64,000 bases of DNA. Origin: Calothrix sp. PCC 7507. Its GTDB lineage: Bacteria > Cyanobacteriota > Cyanobacteriia > Cyanobacteriales > Nostocaceae. This document shows, in pieces, positions 8,608 to 16,405 of the stretch. How positions within the stretch are numbered: the stretch's first letter is position 1; the number at the start of each line of letters is the position of its first letter. The notes beneath the pieces were generated by a model. The model did not search any database, was not told the origin of the DNA, and saw only the letters and a program-made list of their open reading frames with translations. Location: NCBI RefSeq assembly GCF_000316575.1, contig NC_019682.1, positions 4,710,001 through 4,774,000 of the forward strand, given 5' to 3'. Position numbers and translations under genes: made by a program.

Positions 8608-8759
8608 CGAATCAAGACAGTATCTACGGGGTTTGCGATGATATGCAATCAACACCACCATATTTGGGAACACTTTTTATCCCTTCCATGAAGCATGGTT
8701 GTCAGCTGTGATAAAGTGTACTGCGAATGCTTCTGCTCTTACACTTACTTACTTTACCC

Positions 8760-11700
8760 ATGTTTAAAAAGGTACTGATTGCCAATCGGGGTGAAATCGC
8801 CTGTCGGATTATTCGCACGCTGGATAGCTTAGGAATTGCTTCTGTTGCAGTCTATTCGGAAGCGGATGCTAACGCTACCCATGTCGCCGCTGCAGGTGAA
8901 GCTGTGTGTGTGGGAGCAGCAGCCGCAGCGCAGAGTTATTTACGTATTGATGCCATTTTAGAGGCGGCAAAAGCTACCGGGGCGGATGCGATTCATCCTG
9001 GCTATGGTTTTTTGAGTGAGAATGCTGATTTTGCTTTAGCTTGCGCCGAAGCGGGGATTATTTTTATTGGCCCTAGCTCTGAACAGATTCAGCAATTTGG
9101 CTTGAAGCATCAAGCGCGGAACCTTGCTCAACAAGCCGGTTTACCCCTTGTCCCTGGGACACCTTTACTAGATACTTTGGCGCAGGTAGAGGAAGCAGCA
9201 GCGGAAATTGGCTACCCCGTGATGATTAAAAGCACGGCTGGTGGTGGTGGGATTGGGATGCAGCTTTGTCGTCAGGCGGAGAATCTGGCGGATGCATTAG
9301 AAACAGTGCAGCGGTTGAGTCGGAATAATTTTAATCAAAGTGGTGTATTTTTAGAGAAATATATTGAACGATCGCGCCACATCGAAGTGCAAATTTTCGG
9401 TGATGGTAAAGGTAATGTTGTCGCTTTGGGTGAGCGGGATTGCTCGACGCAGCGCCGCAATCAAAAGGTGATTGAAGAAGCACCAGCGCCGAATATCAAC
9501 GATGAACTCAGGCAGAGTTTGTATTCAGCAGCGATTAAACTCGGTAAATCTGTCAATTATCAATCGGCGGGAACGGTAGAGTTTATCTATGATGTTGACA
9601 CCGCAGAATTTTATTTTCTGGAAGTAAATAGCCGCCTACAGGTAGAACATGGCGTGACAGAATCCATTACTGGTGTGGATTTGGTGGAATGGATGGTACG
9701 TTTAGCTCAGGGTGAATCCTTATCTCTGGATACTTATCGCTATCAACCCCAAGGACATGCAATTCAGGTGCGGGTGTATGCGGAAGATCCCAATAAAAAC
9801 TTCCAACCCAGTTCTGGTATTTTAACTAATGTCCAGTTCCCAGATGATGTTCGCTGCGATCGCTGGATTGTCACTGGTACGAATGTCTCATCTTACTACG
9901 ATCCGCTGGTAGCAAAGATAATTGTACATGGGGAGTCACGAGAAAATGCGATCGCTAAACTGCAAATAGCCCTAGAGAATTCTCGCATTGATGGTATTGA
10001 AACCAACCTGGAATATCTGCGACAAATTGTTTCCTCCACCGAATTCACCCAAGGTAACATCACCACCAAATTTACAAGTAGCTTTAACTACCACGCCCGC
10101 ACCATAGATGTCCTCGTTGCTGGGACAATGACATCGATTCAAGACTATCCTGGGCGCATTGGTTATTGGGACATTGGCGTACCACCCTCTGGCCCGATGG
10201 ATTCTTTGGCGTTTCGGTTGGGGAACCGCATTTTAAATAACCCAGAATCAGCAGCAGGCTTGGAATGTACCCTATCTGGCCCCACCTTACGTTTTAATAC
10301 TGATACGGTAATTTGCCTCACAGGGGCACGGATGAAAGCCACCTTAGACAAACAGCCGATTCCCTATTACACCGCAGTAATCGTAAAAGCAGGTAGCACA
10401 CTACGATTAGGTAACATTCAAGGAAACGGCTTCCGTACATACATTTCAGTGCTAGGTGGCTTTGACGTGCCCGATTATTTGGGCAGTAAATCCACCTTTG
10501 CCCTGGGCAACTTTGGCGGACATGGTGGCAGGGCGCTACAAGTTGGAGATGTATTAAAGTTATATCAAGTAGCCAATAATCAAGTAGAAATACAGAGTCT
10601 GCCCGCAGAATTGATTTCCAACTACCCGAATCATTGGGACATTGGGGTGATGTATGGCCCCCACGGCGCGGCAGATTTCTTTACTGAGGCATCTATTGAT
10701 ACCATCTTCAACACCGATTTTGAAGTAAATTATAACTCCGCTCGGACAGGAATCCGATTGAATGGCCCTAAACCCAATTGGGCGCGACAAGATGGCGGTG
10801 ACGCGGGGCTGCATCCGTCGAATTTGCACGATAACGCCTATGCGATTGGGGCAATTAATTTCACGGGAGATATGCCGATTATCCTAGGTTTGGATGGTCC
10901 TTCCTTGGGTGGTTTTGTCTGTCCCATCACCATTGTGCAAGCAGAACTGTGGAAAATCGGCCAACTCAAACCAGGCGACAAAATTCGTTTCCGTCACCGT
11001 ACTTTCGCTGAGGCATTACAGCAAGAATTACAACAGGATGAGCAAATCAAAACCCTGCAAGTAGGGCAATCTATAGCTACAGTGAATGAGGATGTGAGAA
11101 ATCCAGCAATTTTGGCAACCATCACCGACACCCAAATAGCTGTTGCTTACCGTCAAGCGGGCGATAAATATGTGTTGATTGAATATGGCCCGCCTGTACT
11201 GGATTTAAATTTGCGCTTCCGCGTTCATGCTTTGATGACAGCCCTACAAACAAATGCGATCGCGGGAATTATCGAACTCACTCCTGGCGTTCGCACTCTG
11301 CAAGTTCACTACGATAGTCGCATTATTTCCCAACCCGATTTAATGCGAGTGTTGCAAGATATTGAAGCCCGTTTACCTGCCATTGCAGATATGGCAGTGC
11401 CGACACGGATTTTACATTTACCCATGTCTTGGAACGACGAAACAACCCAACTTGCTATTGATCGCTACATGCAATCTGTGCGTGCAGATGCGCCTTGGTG
11501 TCCCAGCAATATCGAATTTATTCGCCGCATCAACGGACTTGGTAGCGTGGAAGAAGTTCGCGATATTGTTTTTAGTGCCAGTTACTTGGTATTGGGACTA
11601 GGTGATGTGTACCTGGGTGCCCCCGCCGCCGTACCCGTCGATCCTCGCCATCGACTCGTCACCACCAAATACAACCCAGCCCGCATCTGGACAGCAGAGG

Positions 11701-12359
11701 GCACGGTGGGCATCGGCGGTTCCTATATGTGCATTTATGGTATGGATAGTCCCGGCGGCTATCAGTTAGTTGGCCGTACCCTGCCCATTTGGAACTGCTA
11801 CAACCAAACAGGAGACTTCATCGAGGGTAAGCCTTGGCTATTGCGGTTCTTCGACCAAGTGCAATATTATCCTGTGTCGAATGCCGAACTCACAAAACTC
11901 CGGGAAGACTTCCGCGCAGGTAAATTTAAGTTAGACGTAGAAGAAACTACATTCAATTTACGTGAATATCAGCAGTTTTTACAGGACATCGCCGCCGAAG
12001 CAGCCACCTTTAAAACCCGCCAGCAAATCGCCTTCCGAGAAGAACGCGATCGCTGGGCACTCAGCGCCCAAGACGAAAGCGACATCGCCACACCAGAGAC
12101 ACCACCCAGCACAGCCGTGGAAATTCCCGATGATTGCTATGCCCTCACCGCCGCCACCACTGGGAATGTCTGGCAAGTATTAGTGAAAACAGGCGATCGC
12201 GTCACAGAAGAAACCGGCGTTATTGTTCTCGAAGCCATGAAACAGGAAATGACACTACTCCCAGATGAACCAGGAACCGTAGTAGAAGTGTTGTGCGAAC
12301 CGGGGAAACTTGTCACTGCTGGGCAGGTTTTGGCAATTATTCGCCAAGAGGGGAGTTAA
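8760..12359 (+). CDS. uca: Urea carboxylase (biotin-dependent, ATP-hydrolysing)
   Basis: A 1199-residue enzyme converting urea, bicarbonate and ATP to allophanate, the first step of the urea amidolyase route. Domains: biotin carboxylase (1 to about 450, ATP-grasp loop STAGGGGIGMQ, then EVNSRLQVEHGVTE); the two carboxyltransferase halves, AHS2/KipA-like (about 465-770, IQDYPGRIGYWDIGVPPSGP) and AHS1/KipI-like (about 800-1010, GGSYMCIYGMDSPGGYQLVGR); C-terminal biotinyl domain with biotin on Lys1161 (EAMKQEM). An upstream in-frame start at 8727 adds only MLLLLHLLTLP; the conserved domain starts at MFKKVLIANRGE, so I use 8760. It is followed by allophanate hydrolase. The pathway replaces or supplements urease; no urease gene is visible here. 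Confidence 0.95.
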   Translation: MFKKVLIANRGEIACRIIRTLDSLGIASVAVYSEADANATHVAAAGEAVCVGAAAAAQSYLRIDAILEAAKATGADAIHPGYGFLSENADFALACAEAGIIFIGPSSEQIQQFGLKHQARNLAQQAGLPLVPGTPLLDTLAQVEEAAAEIGYPVMIKSTAGGGGIGMQLCRQAENLADALETVQRLSRNNFNQSGVFLEKYIERSRHIEVQIFGDGKGNVVALGERDCSTQRRNQKVIEEAPAPNINDELRQSLYSAAIKLGKSVNYQSAGTVEFIYDVDTAEFYFLEVNSRLQVEHGVTESITGVDLVEWMVRLAQGESLSLDTYRYQPQGHAIQVRVYAEDPNKNFQPSSGILTNVQFPDDVRCDRWIVTGTNVSSYYDPLVAKIIVHGESRENAIAKLQIALENSRIDGIETNLEYLRQIVSSTEFTQGNITTKFTSSFNYHARTIDVLVAGTMTSIQDYPGRIGYWDIGVPPSGPMDSLAFRLGNRILNNPESAAGLECTLSGPTLRFNTDTVICLTGARMKATLDKQPIPYYTAVIVKAGSTLRLGNIQGNGFRTYISVLGGFDVPDYLGSKSTFALGNFGGHGGRALQVGDVLKLYQVANNQVEIQSLPAELISNYPNHWDIGVMYGPHGAADFFTEASIDTIFNTDFEVNYNSARTGIRLNGPKPNWARQDGGDAGLHPSNLHDNAYAIGAINFTGDMPIILGLDGPSLGGFVCPITIVQAELWKIGQLKPGDKIRFRHRTFAEALQQELQQDEQIKTLQVGQSIATVNEDVRNPAILATITDTQIAVAYRQAGDKYVLIEYGPPVLDLNLRFRVHALMTALQTNAIAGIIELTPGVRTLQVHYDSRIISQPDLMRVLQDIEARLPAIADMAVPTRILHLPMSWNDETTQLAIDRYMQSVRADAPWCPSNIEFIRRINGLGSVEEVRDIVFSASYLVLGLGDVYLGAPAAVPVDPRHRLVTTKYNPARIWTAEGTVGIGGSYMCIYGMDSPGGYQLVGRTLPIWNCYNQTGDFIEGKPWLLRFFDQVQYYPVSNAELTKLREDFRAGKFKLDVEETTFNLREYQQFLQDIAAEAATFKTRQQIAFREERDRWALSAQDESDIATPETPPSTAVEIPDDCYALTAATTGNVWQVLVKTGDRVTEETGVIVLEAMKQEMTLLPDEPGTVVEVLCEPGKLVTAGQVLAIIRQEGS

Positions 12360-12370
12360 TGAATTTGTCT

Positions 12371-12485
12371 CACGCAGAGGCGCAAAGGCGCAGAGAGAAA
12401 TACAAAAGTGTGATCCAAATACATGAAAAATGCTGTAAGTACTATAAACTCTTTCCTACTCTCTGCGTCTTTGCGCCTCTGCGTG
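12371..12485. repeat. Inverted-repeat element between uca and allophanate hydrolase
   Basis: 27-nt arms, 12371-12397 and 12459-12485, are reverse complements at 26 of 27 positions. The motif is CACGCAGAGGCGCAAAG. The middle is A+T-rich. The right arm lies in the open frame upstream of the hydrolase and generates a false N-terminal extension (SLRLCVQKK). It looks like a small non-autonomous element that separates the two genes of the operon. Confidence 0.85.
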
Positions 12486-12518
12486 CAAAAAAAATCATAT
12501 TCTCACTCAGCAAGCCCT

Positions 12519-13838
12519 ATGCTAGAAATTTCATCCTTACTCACAGCCTATCGCCACGCTCAACTCCAACCAACAGAAGTTATCTCAGAAATCTATCGCC
12601 GCATTGCTGCACGGGGAAATGATGCCGTTTGGATTCATTTGATACCTGAGGAAGATGCAATTCTCCAAGCCAAAACCCTAGAATCCCAAACCCCGGAAGA
12701 CTTACCCCTCTACGGCATACCCTTCGCTGTTAAAGACAATATGGACGTTGCTGGATTGCCTACCACAGCCGCCTGTCCCGCTTACAGTTACATCCCGGAA
12801 AAAACGGCGACGGTTGTAGAACAGTTGCTCAAAGCCGGGGCAATTTTGATTGGCAAAACTAACCTCGATCAGTTTGCCACAGGATTGGTAGGAATGCGAT
12901 CGCCCTACGGAGCATGTAGCAGTGTTTTTGATGACGATTACATTTCCGGTGGTTCTAGTTCTGGTTCCGCTGTTGCTGTCGCCGCTGGACTTGTCAGCTT
13001 TTCCCTCGGTACTGATACAGCTGGTTCAGGACGTGTGCCGGCGGCGTTTAATAATATTGTCGGTTTAAAGCCGACTCGCGGTGTCTTAAGCACTTCCGGC
13101 GTAGTACCCGCCTGTCGTTCCCTCGATTGCGTCTCAATTTTTACTTTGAATTGTCGGGATGCAGAAACTGTGTGGCAAGTAGCCAGTGGTTTTGATGCTA
13201 CTGATATATACTCACGTCCGCTACCACTAACAACATCGGCAATTCCCAAGACGTTTGCTTTTGGTGTGCCTTCTACAGAGCAACTGGAATTTTTTGGCGA
13301 TCGCGCCGCTGCCCAATTATACCAACAGGCTTTGCAACGCTTGGAAGCGATCGGTGGTCAACAAGTGGAAATTGATTTCCAGCCTTTTCTCCAAGCTGCC
13401 AATTTGCTTTATTCTGGCCCTTGGGTAGCAGAACGCCTAGTTGCCATCAAATCCTTCTTCCAAAACCAAGCAGATGCTATCCATCCTGTTGTCCGTCAAA
13501 TCATTAGCAATGGTTCGCGTTACACTGCTGTTGATACCTTTGAAAGTCTCTATGTTTTAGCCGCACTCCAACGACAAGCTGCACAACAACTGCAAAAAGT
13601 CAATGTGTTGGCACTGCCCACTACCGGTACTATCTACACCAAAGCTGAAGTAGCAGCAAACCCCATCGCCCTCAACACCAACCTGGGTTACTATACCAAT
13701 TTCGTCAACTTACTAGATTTGAGTGCGATCGCCCTGCCGGCTGGATTTCGCCCCAATGGTTTGCCCTTTGGCATTACCCTGATGGCTCCGGCGTTCTACG
13801 ATCAGGCATTGTGTCATTTGGGGACACTTTACAACTGA
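12519..13838 (+). CDS. atzF: Allophanate hydrolase, amidase domain (N-terminal part of a split gene)
   Basis: A 439-residue amidase-signature enzyme hydrolysing allophanate to ammonium and CO2. The catalytic Ser-cisSer-Lys set is visible: Lys72 (FAVKDNMDVAG), the GGSSSGSA block (144-151) and Ser170 (GTDTAGSGRVPA). The ATG at 12519 is preferred over one at 12423 because the extra residues derive from the repeat element. Normal allophanate hydrolases are about 600 residues long, with a C-terminal domain that here is encoded separately by the next gene. The stop codon of this part (TGA, 13836-13838) lies in the heptamer repeat sequence (AACTGATCACTG). So the protein ends right after its amidase fold, in the natural linker. 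Confidence 0.9.
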   Translation: MLEISSLLTAYRHAQLQPTEVISEIYRRIAARGNDAVWIHLIPEEDAILQAKTLESQTPEDLPLYGIPFAVKDNMDVAGLPTTAACPAYSYIPEKTATVVEQLLKAGAILIGKTNLDQFATGLVGMRSPYGACSSVFDDDYISGGSSSGSAVAVAAGLVSFSLGTDTAGSGRVPAAFNNIVGLKPTRGVLSTSGVVPACRSLDCVSIFTLNCRDAETVWQVASGFDATDIYSRPLPLTTSAIPKTFAFGVPSTEQLEFFGDRAAAQLYQQALQRLEAIGGQQVEIDFQPFLQAANLLYSGPWVAERLVAIKSFFQNQADAIHPVVRQIISNGSRYTAVDTFESLYVLAALQRQAAQQLQKVNVLALPTTGTIYTKAEVAANPIALNTNLGYYTNFVNLLDLSAIALPAGFRPNGLPFGITLMAPAFYDQALCHLGTLYN

Positions 13839-13908
13839 TCACTGTTAACTGTTAACTGTTAACTGATACTTCGACTACGCTCAGTACAAGTAACTGTTAA
13901 CTGATAAC
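13834..13908. repeat. Heptamer repeat block splitting the allophanate hydrolase gene
   Basis: Copies of GTTAACT/GATAACT flank a 23-nt dispersed motif (CTTCGACTACGCTCAGTACA), which recurs with few changes at 17607, 35891 (inverted) and 47729. The block supplies the stop codon of the upstream part and puts the downstream part in another frame. Confidence 0.85.
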
Positions 13909-13909
13909 T

Positions 13910-14332
13910 ATGCCAACCGTAGAATCGCCCATTGCTCTCGCCGTTGTCGGTGCCCATCTCACCGGACAACCGCTGAATTATCAACTCCAAGAACGGCAAG
14001 CGCGACTACTGAAAACCTGTAAAACCGCATCTGTATATCGCTTGTATGCTTTAGCAAATACCCATCCTGCTAAACCTGGACTGGTGAAGGTTCTCGATGG
14101 TTCTGGTGTCGGCATTGAAGTTGAAGTTTGGGAACTCAACGCAGACGCTTTTGGTACTTTTGTGGCCGCCGTGCCCCCACCTTTGGTTATTGGCACCTTA
14201 GACTTAGATGATGGCTCCCAAGTGAAAGGCTTTTTGTGTGAACCCTACGCGATTTTTCCTGCCTTGGGAACTGCCCAAGCTCAAGACATTTCCCATCACG
14301 GCGGCTGGCGTAATTATTTGGCGAGTCAATGA
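13910..14332 (+). CDS. Allophanate hydrolase C-terminal domain encoded as a separate protein
   Basis: A 140-residue protein matching the C-terminal domain of AtzF/DUR1-type allophanate hydrolases: AVVGAHLTGQPLNYQL at the start, then ASVYRLYALAN, PAKPGL, VEVWELNADAFGTFV, PPPLVIGTL and the FLCEPYA ending. This small domain has a gamma-glutamylcyclotransferase-like fold and in fused enzymes handles the intermediate after the amidase step. Its frame differs from that of the amidase gene, from which it is separated by 71 bases of tandem repeat. The first residues (MPTVESPIALAVVGAH) run straight into the conserved domain, so the ATG at 13910 is plausible although no RBS is visible. It may act in trans or be untranslated. 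Confidence 0.85.
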   Translation: MPTVESPIALAVVGAHLTGQPLNYQLQERQARLLKTCKTASVYRLYALANTHPAKPGLVKVLDGSGVGIEVEVWELNADAFGTFVAAVPPPLVIGTLDLDDGSQVKGFLCEPYAIFPALGTAQAQDISHHGGWRNYLASQ

Positions 14333-14354
14333 CACCAAAGGTGATATATTTGAG

Positions 14355-14480
14355 ATTAACTCGGTTCTAGTGGGAAACAGCCACTAGAGGAAACGGGGAA
14401 AGTCCGGTGTGAATCCGGCGCTGTCCCGCAGCTGTAATCAAGCCTTGCCTTGTGAGTCAGAATGCCCGCCGAAGTTAACT
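14355..14480 (+). promoter_or_regulatory. Cobalamin (B12) riboswitch, copy 1
   Basis: Contains the conserved core AGCCACTAGAGGAAACGGGG, AAAGTCCGGTGTGAATCCGG, CGCTGTCCCGCAGCTGTAAT and the 3' part TGTGAGTCAGAATGCCCGCC. It is closed by TTAACTCGG pairing with CCGAAGTTAA. Downstream, ATCTG/CAGAT (14495-14511) forms a small hairpin with GAGG in its loop, which could be the gating element over the ribosome site of the ATG at 14522. The next intact gene (methyltransferase) starts 316 bases downstream. Confidence 0.95.
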
Positions 14481-14521
14481 TGTAAATTTTGTACATCTGC
14501 GAGGCACAGATAGGCGTTTTT

Positions 14522-14617
14522 ATGAAAATTTCTACAACTACTAAGCTTTACATTCTCACAACCCTACATATCAAAGCGCTACAGGTTACGGCTTTTGATG
14601 AGGTGTTGGGCAGTTAA
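14522..14617 (+). pseudogene. Short decayed ORF directly under B12 riboswitch 1
   Basis: An ATG 41 bases after the aptamer opens 31 codons, MKISTTTKLYILTTLHIKAL to a stop. Further downstream in another frame (near 14660-14690) the text TSIAHAHF resembles a signal-peptide end. The same two pieces appear behind the second riboswitch (INISTIHQFHVL, then ATIVHASF). I read both as remains of one duplicated, B12-controlled exported protein. The original function is not identifiable. A 76-codon frame at 14648-14878 overlaps this decay zone and I do not accept it as a gene. Confidence 0.45.
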
Positions 14618-14795
14618 TTTTATAAATTTACGTCTTGAGATGCAGCGATGGCGATCGCCACTTCCCATACAAGTATCGCTCACGCTCATTTTTATTGGCA
14701 TGACTATTCACAAAAAAGATGGATACGCTTATTCGTTTGGCTAATCTTTACCGTTATAAATAGATGCGCCTTCCATACTCAAGAGAAATTTTTAG

Positions 14796-15788
14796 ATGAA
14801 CATAATCTGGCTGTTATTGACAGTAGCGTCAGGGTTGGGGTTAATTTATATCTTCAGCGCCCGTCGTTACCAATCTAGTGATTCCGTTGCTCTTGCTTAC
14901 GATCAATGGACTCAAGACGGCATCCTGGAGTTTTATTGGGGAGATCATATCCACCTTGGTCACTATGGTTCCCCCCCTCATCCCAAAGATTTCCGTGCCG
15001 CCAAAGTGGACTTTGTGCATGAGATGGTGCGTTGGGGTGGGTTGGATCGGTTGGCTACTGGCACTACAGTTTTAGATGTGGGTTGCGGCATCGGCGGCAG
15101 TAGTCGAATCTTAGCGCGGGACTATGGCTTTCACGTTACAGGCATCACTATCAGCCCCCAACAGGTGAAACGCGCACAGGAATTGACCCCACCAGAGATA
15201 CCAGCCCAGTTCCAGCAGGATGATGCGATGAACCTGTCTTTTCCAGATGCTAGTTTTGATGTAGTGTGGTGTATCGAAGCTGGGCCGCATATGCCGGATA
15301 AGGCAATTTTTGCCCAAGAACTATTGCGGGTGCTGAAGCCAGGGGGAATCCTTGTGGTAGCGGATTGGAACCAGCGAGATGCCAGAAAGCAACCTCTGGT
15401 GTTGTGGGAACGTTGGGTGATGAAGCAACTGCTGGATCAGTGGGCACATCCTGAATTCGCTAGTATTGAAGGGTTTGCCGAACTTTTGCAAGCAACCACC
15501 CTGACCGCAGGGGCCGTAACCACTGCCGACTGGACACGGGAAACCCTACCATCTTGGCTTGATTCCATTTGGCAAGGGATCATTCGTCCCCAAGGGCTAG
15601 TGGGTTTTGGCCTACCCGGTTTCATCAAATCGCTGCGAGAAGTCCCCACTCTGCTGTTAATGCGTTTAGCCTTTGGTTTAGGGCTATGCCGCTTTGGCAT
15701 GTTCCGGGCAGTACGGCGTGAGCAAATCCTCTCTAGTTCGTCTGATTTTAGCAACGAAAAATCCCCGGAAATGAATGCGACCTCCTAA
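14796..15788 (+). CDS. 2-methyl-6-phytylbenzoquinone (MPBQ/MSBQ) methyltransferase-like protein
   Basis: A 330-residue SAM-dependent methyltransferase with an N-terminal membrane anchor (residues 2-20). It then has FYWGDHIHLGHYGSPP, the SAM motif TVLDVGCGIGGSS (91-103), VTGITISPQQVKRA and LLRVLKPGGILVVADWNQRD. The C-terminal half (FASIEGFAELL, LPSWLDSIWQGIIRP, GLCRFGMFRAVR) matches from memory the cyanobacterial Sll0418 family, which methylates 2-methyl-6-phytyl- and solanesyl-benzoquinols in tocopherol and plastoquinone synthesis. It acts at the membrane. The 14 final bases overlap the next gene. It is the first intact gene after riboswitch 1, but B12 control is uncertain because 300 bases intervene and the enzyme does not use B12. 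Confidence 0.85.
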   Translation: MNIIWLLLTVASGLGLIYIFSARRYQSSDSVALAYDQWTQDGILEFYWGDHIHLGHYGSPPHPKDFRAAKVDFVHEMVRWGGLDRLATGTTVLDVGCGIGGSSRILARDYGFHVTGITISPQQVKRAQELTPPEIPAQFQQDDAMNLSFPDASFDVVWCIEAGPHMPDKAIFAQELLRVLKPGGILVVADWNQRDARKQPLVLWERWVMKQLLDQWAHPEFASIEGFAELLQATTLTAGAVTTADWTRETLPSWLDSIWQGIIRPQGLVGFGLPGFIKSLREVPTLLLMRLAFGLGLCRFGMFRAVRREQILSSSSDFSNEKSPEMNATS

Positions 15789-16236
15789 TAGTGTCTGGCA
15801 AGGAAATTTTGGCTACTGGCAAAACAGCTTTATCCATCACAATCTGCTGGTAATTGGTTATACAGCATGGAAAGGATTTCAGTCATTTGGGCGGGGAGTT
15901 GTCATCTGTGATGTGGATGCTCAAGTTACTCACTCTACAACTACAAGTCTTGATGCAGTTCCCTTCACGCTACAATTCATCCCCGCCGATCTGATTGGGT
16001 TTCACTTGCAATCTTTATCACTTGACTCATCAATTATTTCATGCATTCTCCCAGCGATCGCAACATACAATCCCCATCAAGATATTCTTCTGGTGTTATT
16101 AGCACAGCCTCTCGTAGAGAAGGCTCATCCTCAAACTGAGGTTAACTTTTTACACAACCTAAAAATTACCCCACCAGATTGCTACGAACAAGTTTGCAAC
16201 CGTTGGCAAGAATTTCAACCAAGTTTAATGCCATAA
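15775..16236 (+). CDS. Hypothetical protein
   Basis: A 153-residue open frame starting within the last codons of the methyltransferase gene, suggesting translational coupling. No domain is recognised; there is no signal peptide and no clear membrane segment. Residues about 120-126 (AQPLVEKAH) are encoded by CCTCTCGTAGAGAAGGC, a small palindromic repeat common in Nostoc genomes. So part of the coding sequence is repeat-derived, placed in frame. The end is marked by a terminator-like hairpin at 16296. It could be a poorly conserved gene or a remnant. Confidence 0.55.
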   Translation: MRPPNSVWQGNFGYWQNSFIHHNLLVIGYTAWKGFQSFGRGVVICDVDAQVTHSTTTSLDAVPFTLQFIPADLIGFHLQSLSLDSSIISCILPAIATYNPHQDILLVLLAQPLVEKAHPQTEVNFLHNLKITPPDCYEQVCNRWQEFQPSLMP

Positions 16237-16295
16237 AAATTACTTGATTAGCAAATTTTAGTCGTAAATTTCCGCACCTTCATCGATTCATCTGT

Positions 16296-16319
16296 ATATC
16301 CTGAAATAGGATATTTTAT
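16296..16319 (+). terminator. Intrinsic terminator
   Basis: ATATCCT and AGGATAT pair around GAAAT and are followed by TTTATT. It lies 60 bases after the stop of the hypothetical gene. Confidence 0.6.
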
Positions 16320-16405
16320 TGAATATTATTTCAATCGATCCGGATTTAATTTACTTCTCCAGAAAATCTCTCTAAATAAATCTCCTTCTATCCTCACAGC
16401 ACTAC

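Larger units (their letters stand above)
7285..8625 (+). mobile_element. Complete IS110-family insertion sequence
   Basis: The element has a long non-coding left end (7285-7635), a recombinase gene and a very short right end (8608-8625). This is the IS110-group layout, without terminal inverted repeats. Boundaries were set from the bridge RNA guides. The right end closes with GACAGTATCT (8616-8625), identical to the donor guide at 7529-7538. The left end begins TGTATC after the CT core at 7283-7284. The chromosomal sequence resumes at 8626 with ACGGGGTTT, so the empty site reads CCCCGCCCCT followed by ACGGGG. The core CT is present once at each end. The recombinase is intact, so the element may be active. 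Confidence 0.88.

Noticed and set aside
8649-8662. AACACCACCATA shared with 40079-40090, considered as an IS110 right-end remnant
   Set aside because: It lies outside the element boundary fixed by the donor guide, and the shared word is only 12 bases long.
14648-14878. 76-codon frame after riboswitch 1
   Set aside because: It overlaps the methyltransferase start in another frame, and only the first 15 residues resemble the decayed leader gene; the rest is not protein-like.
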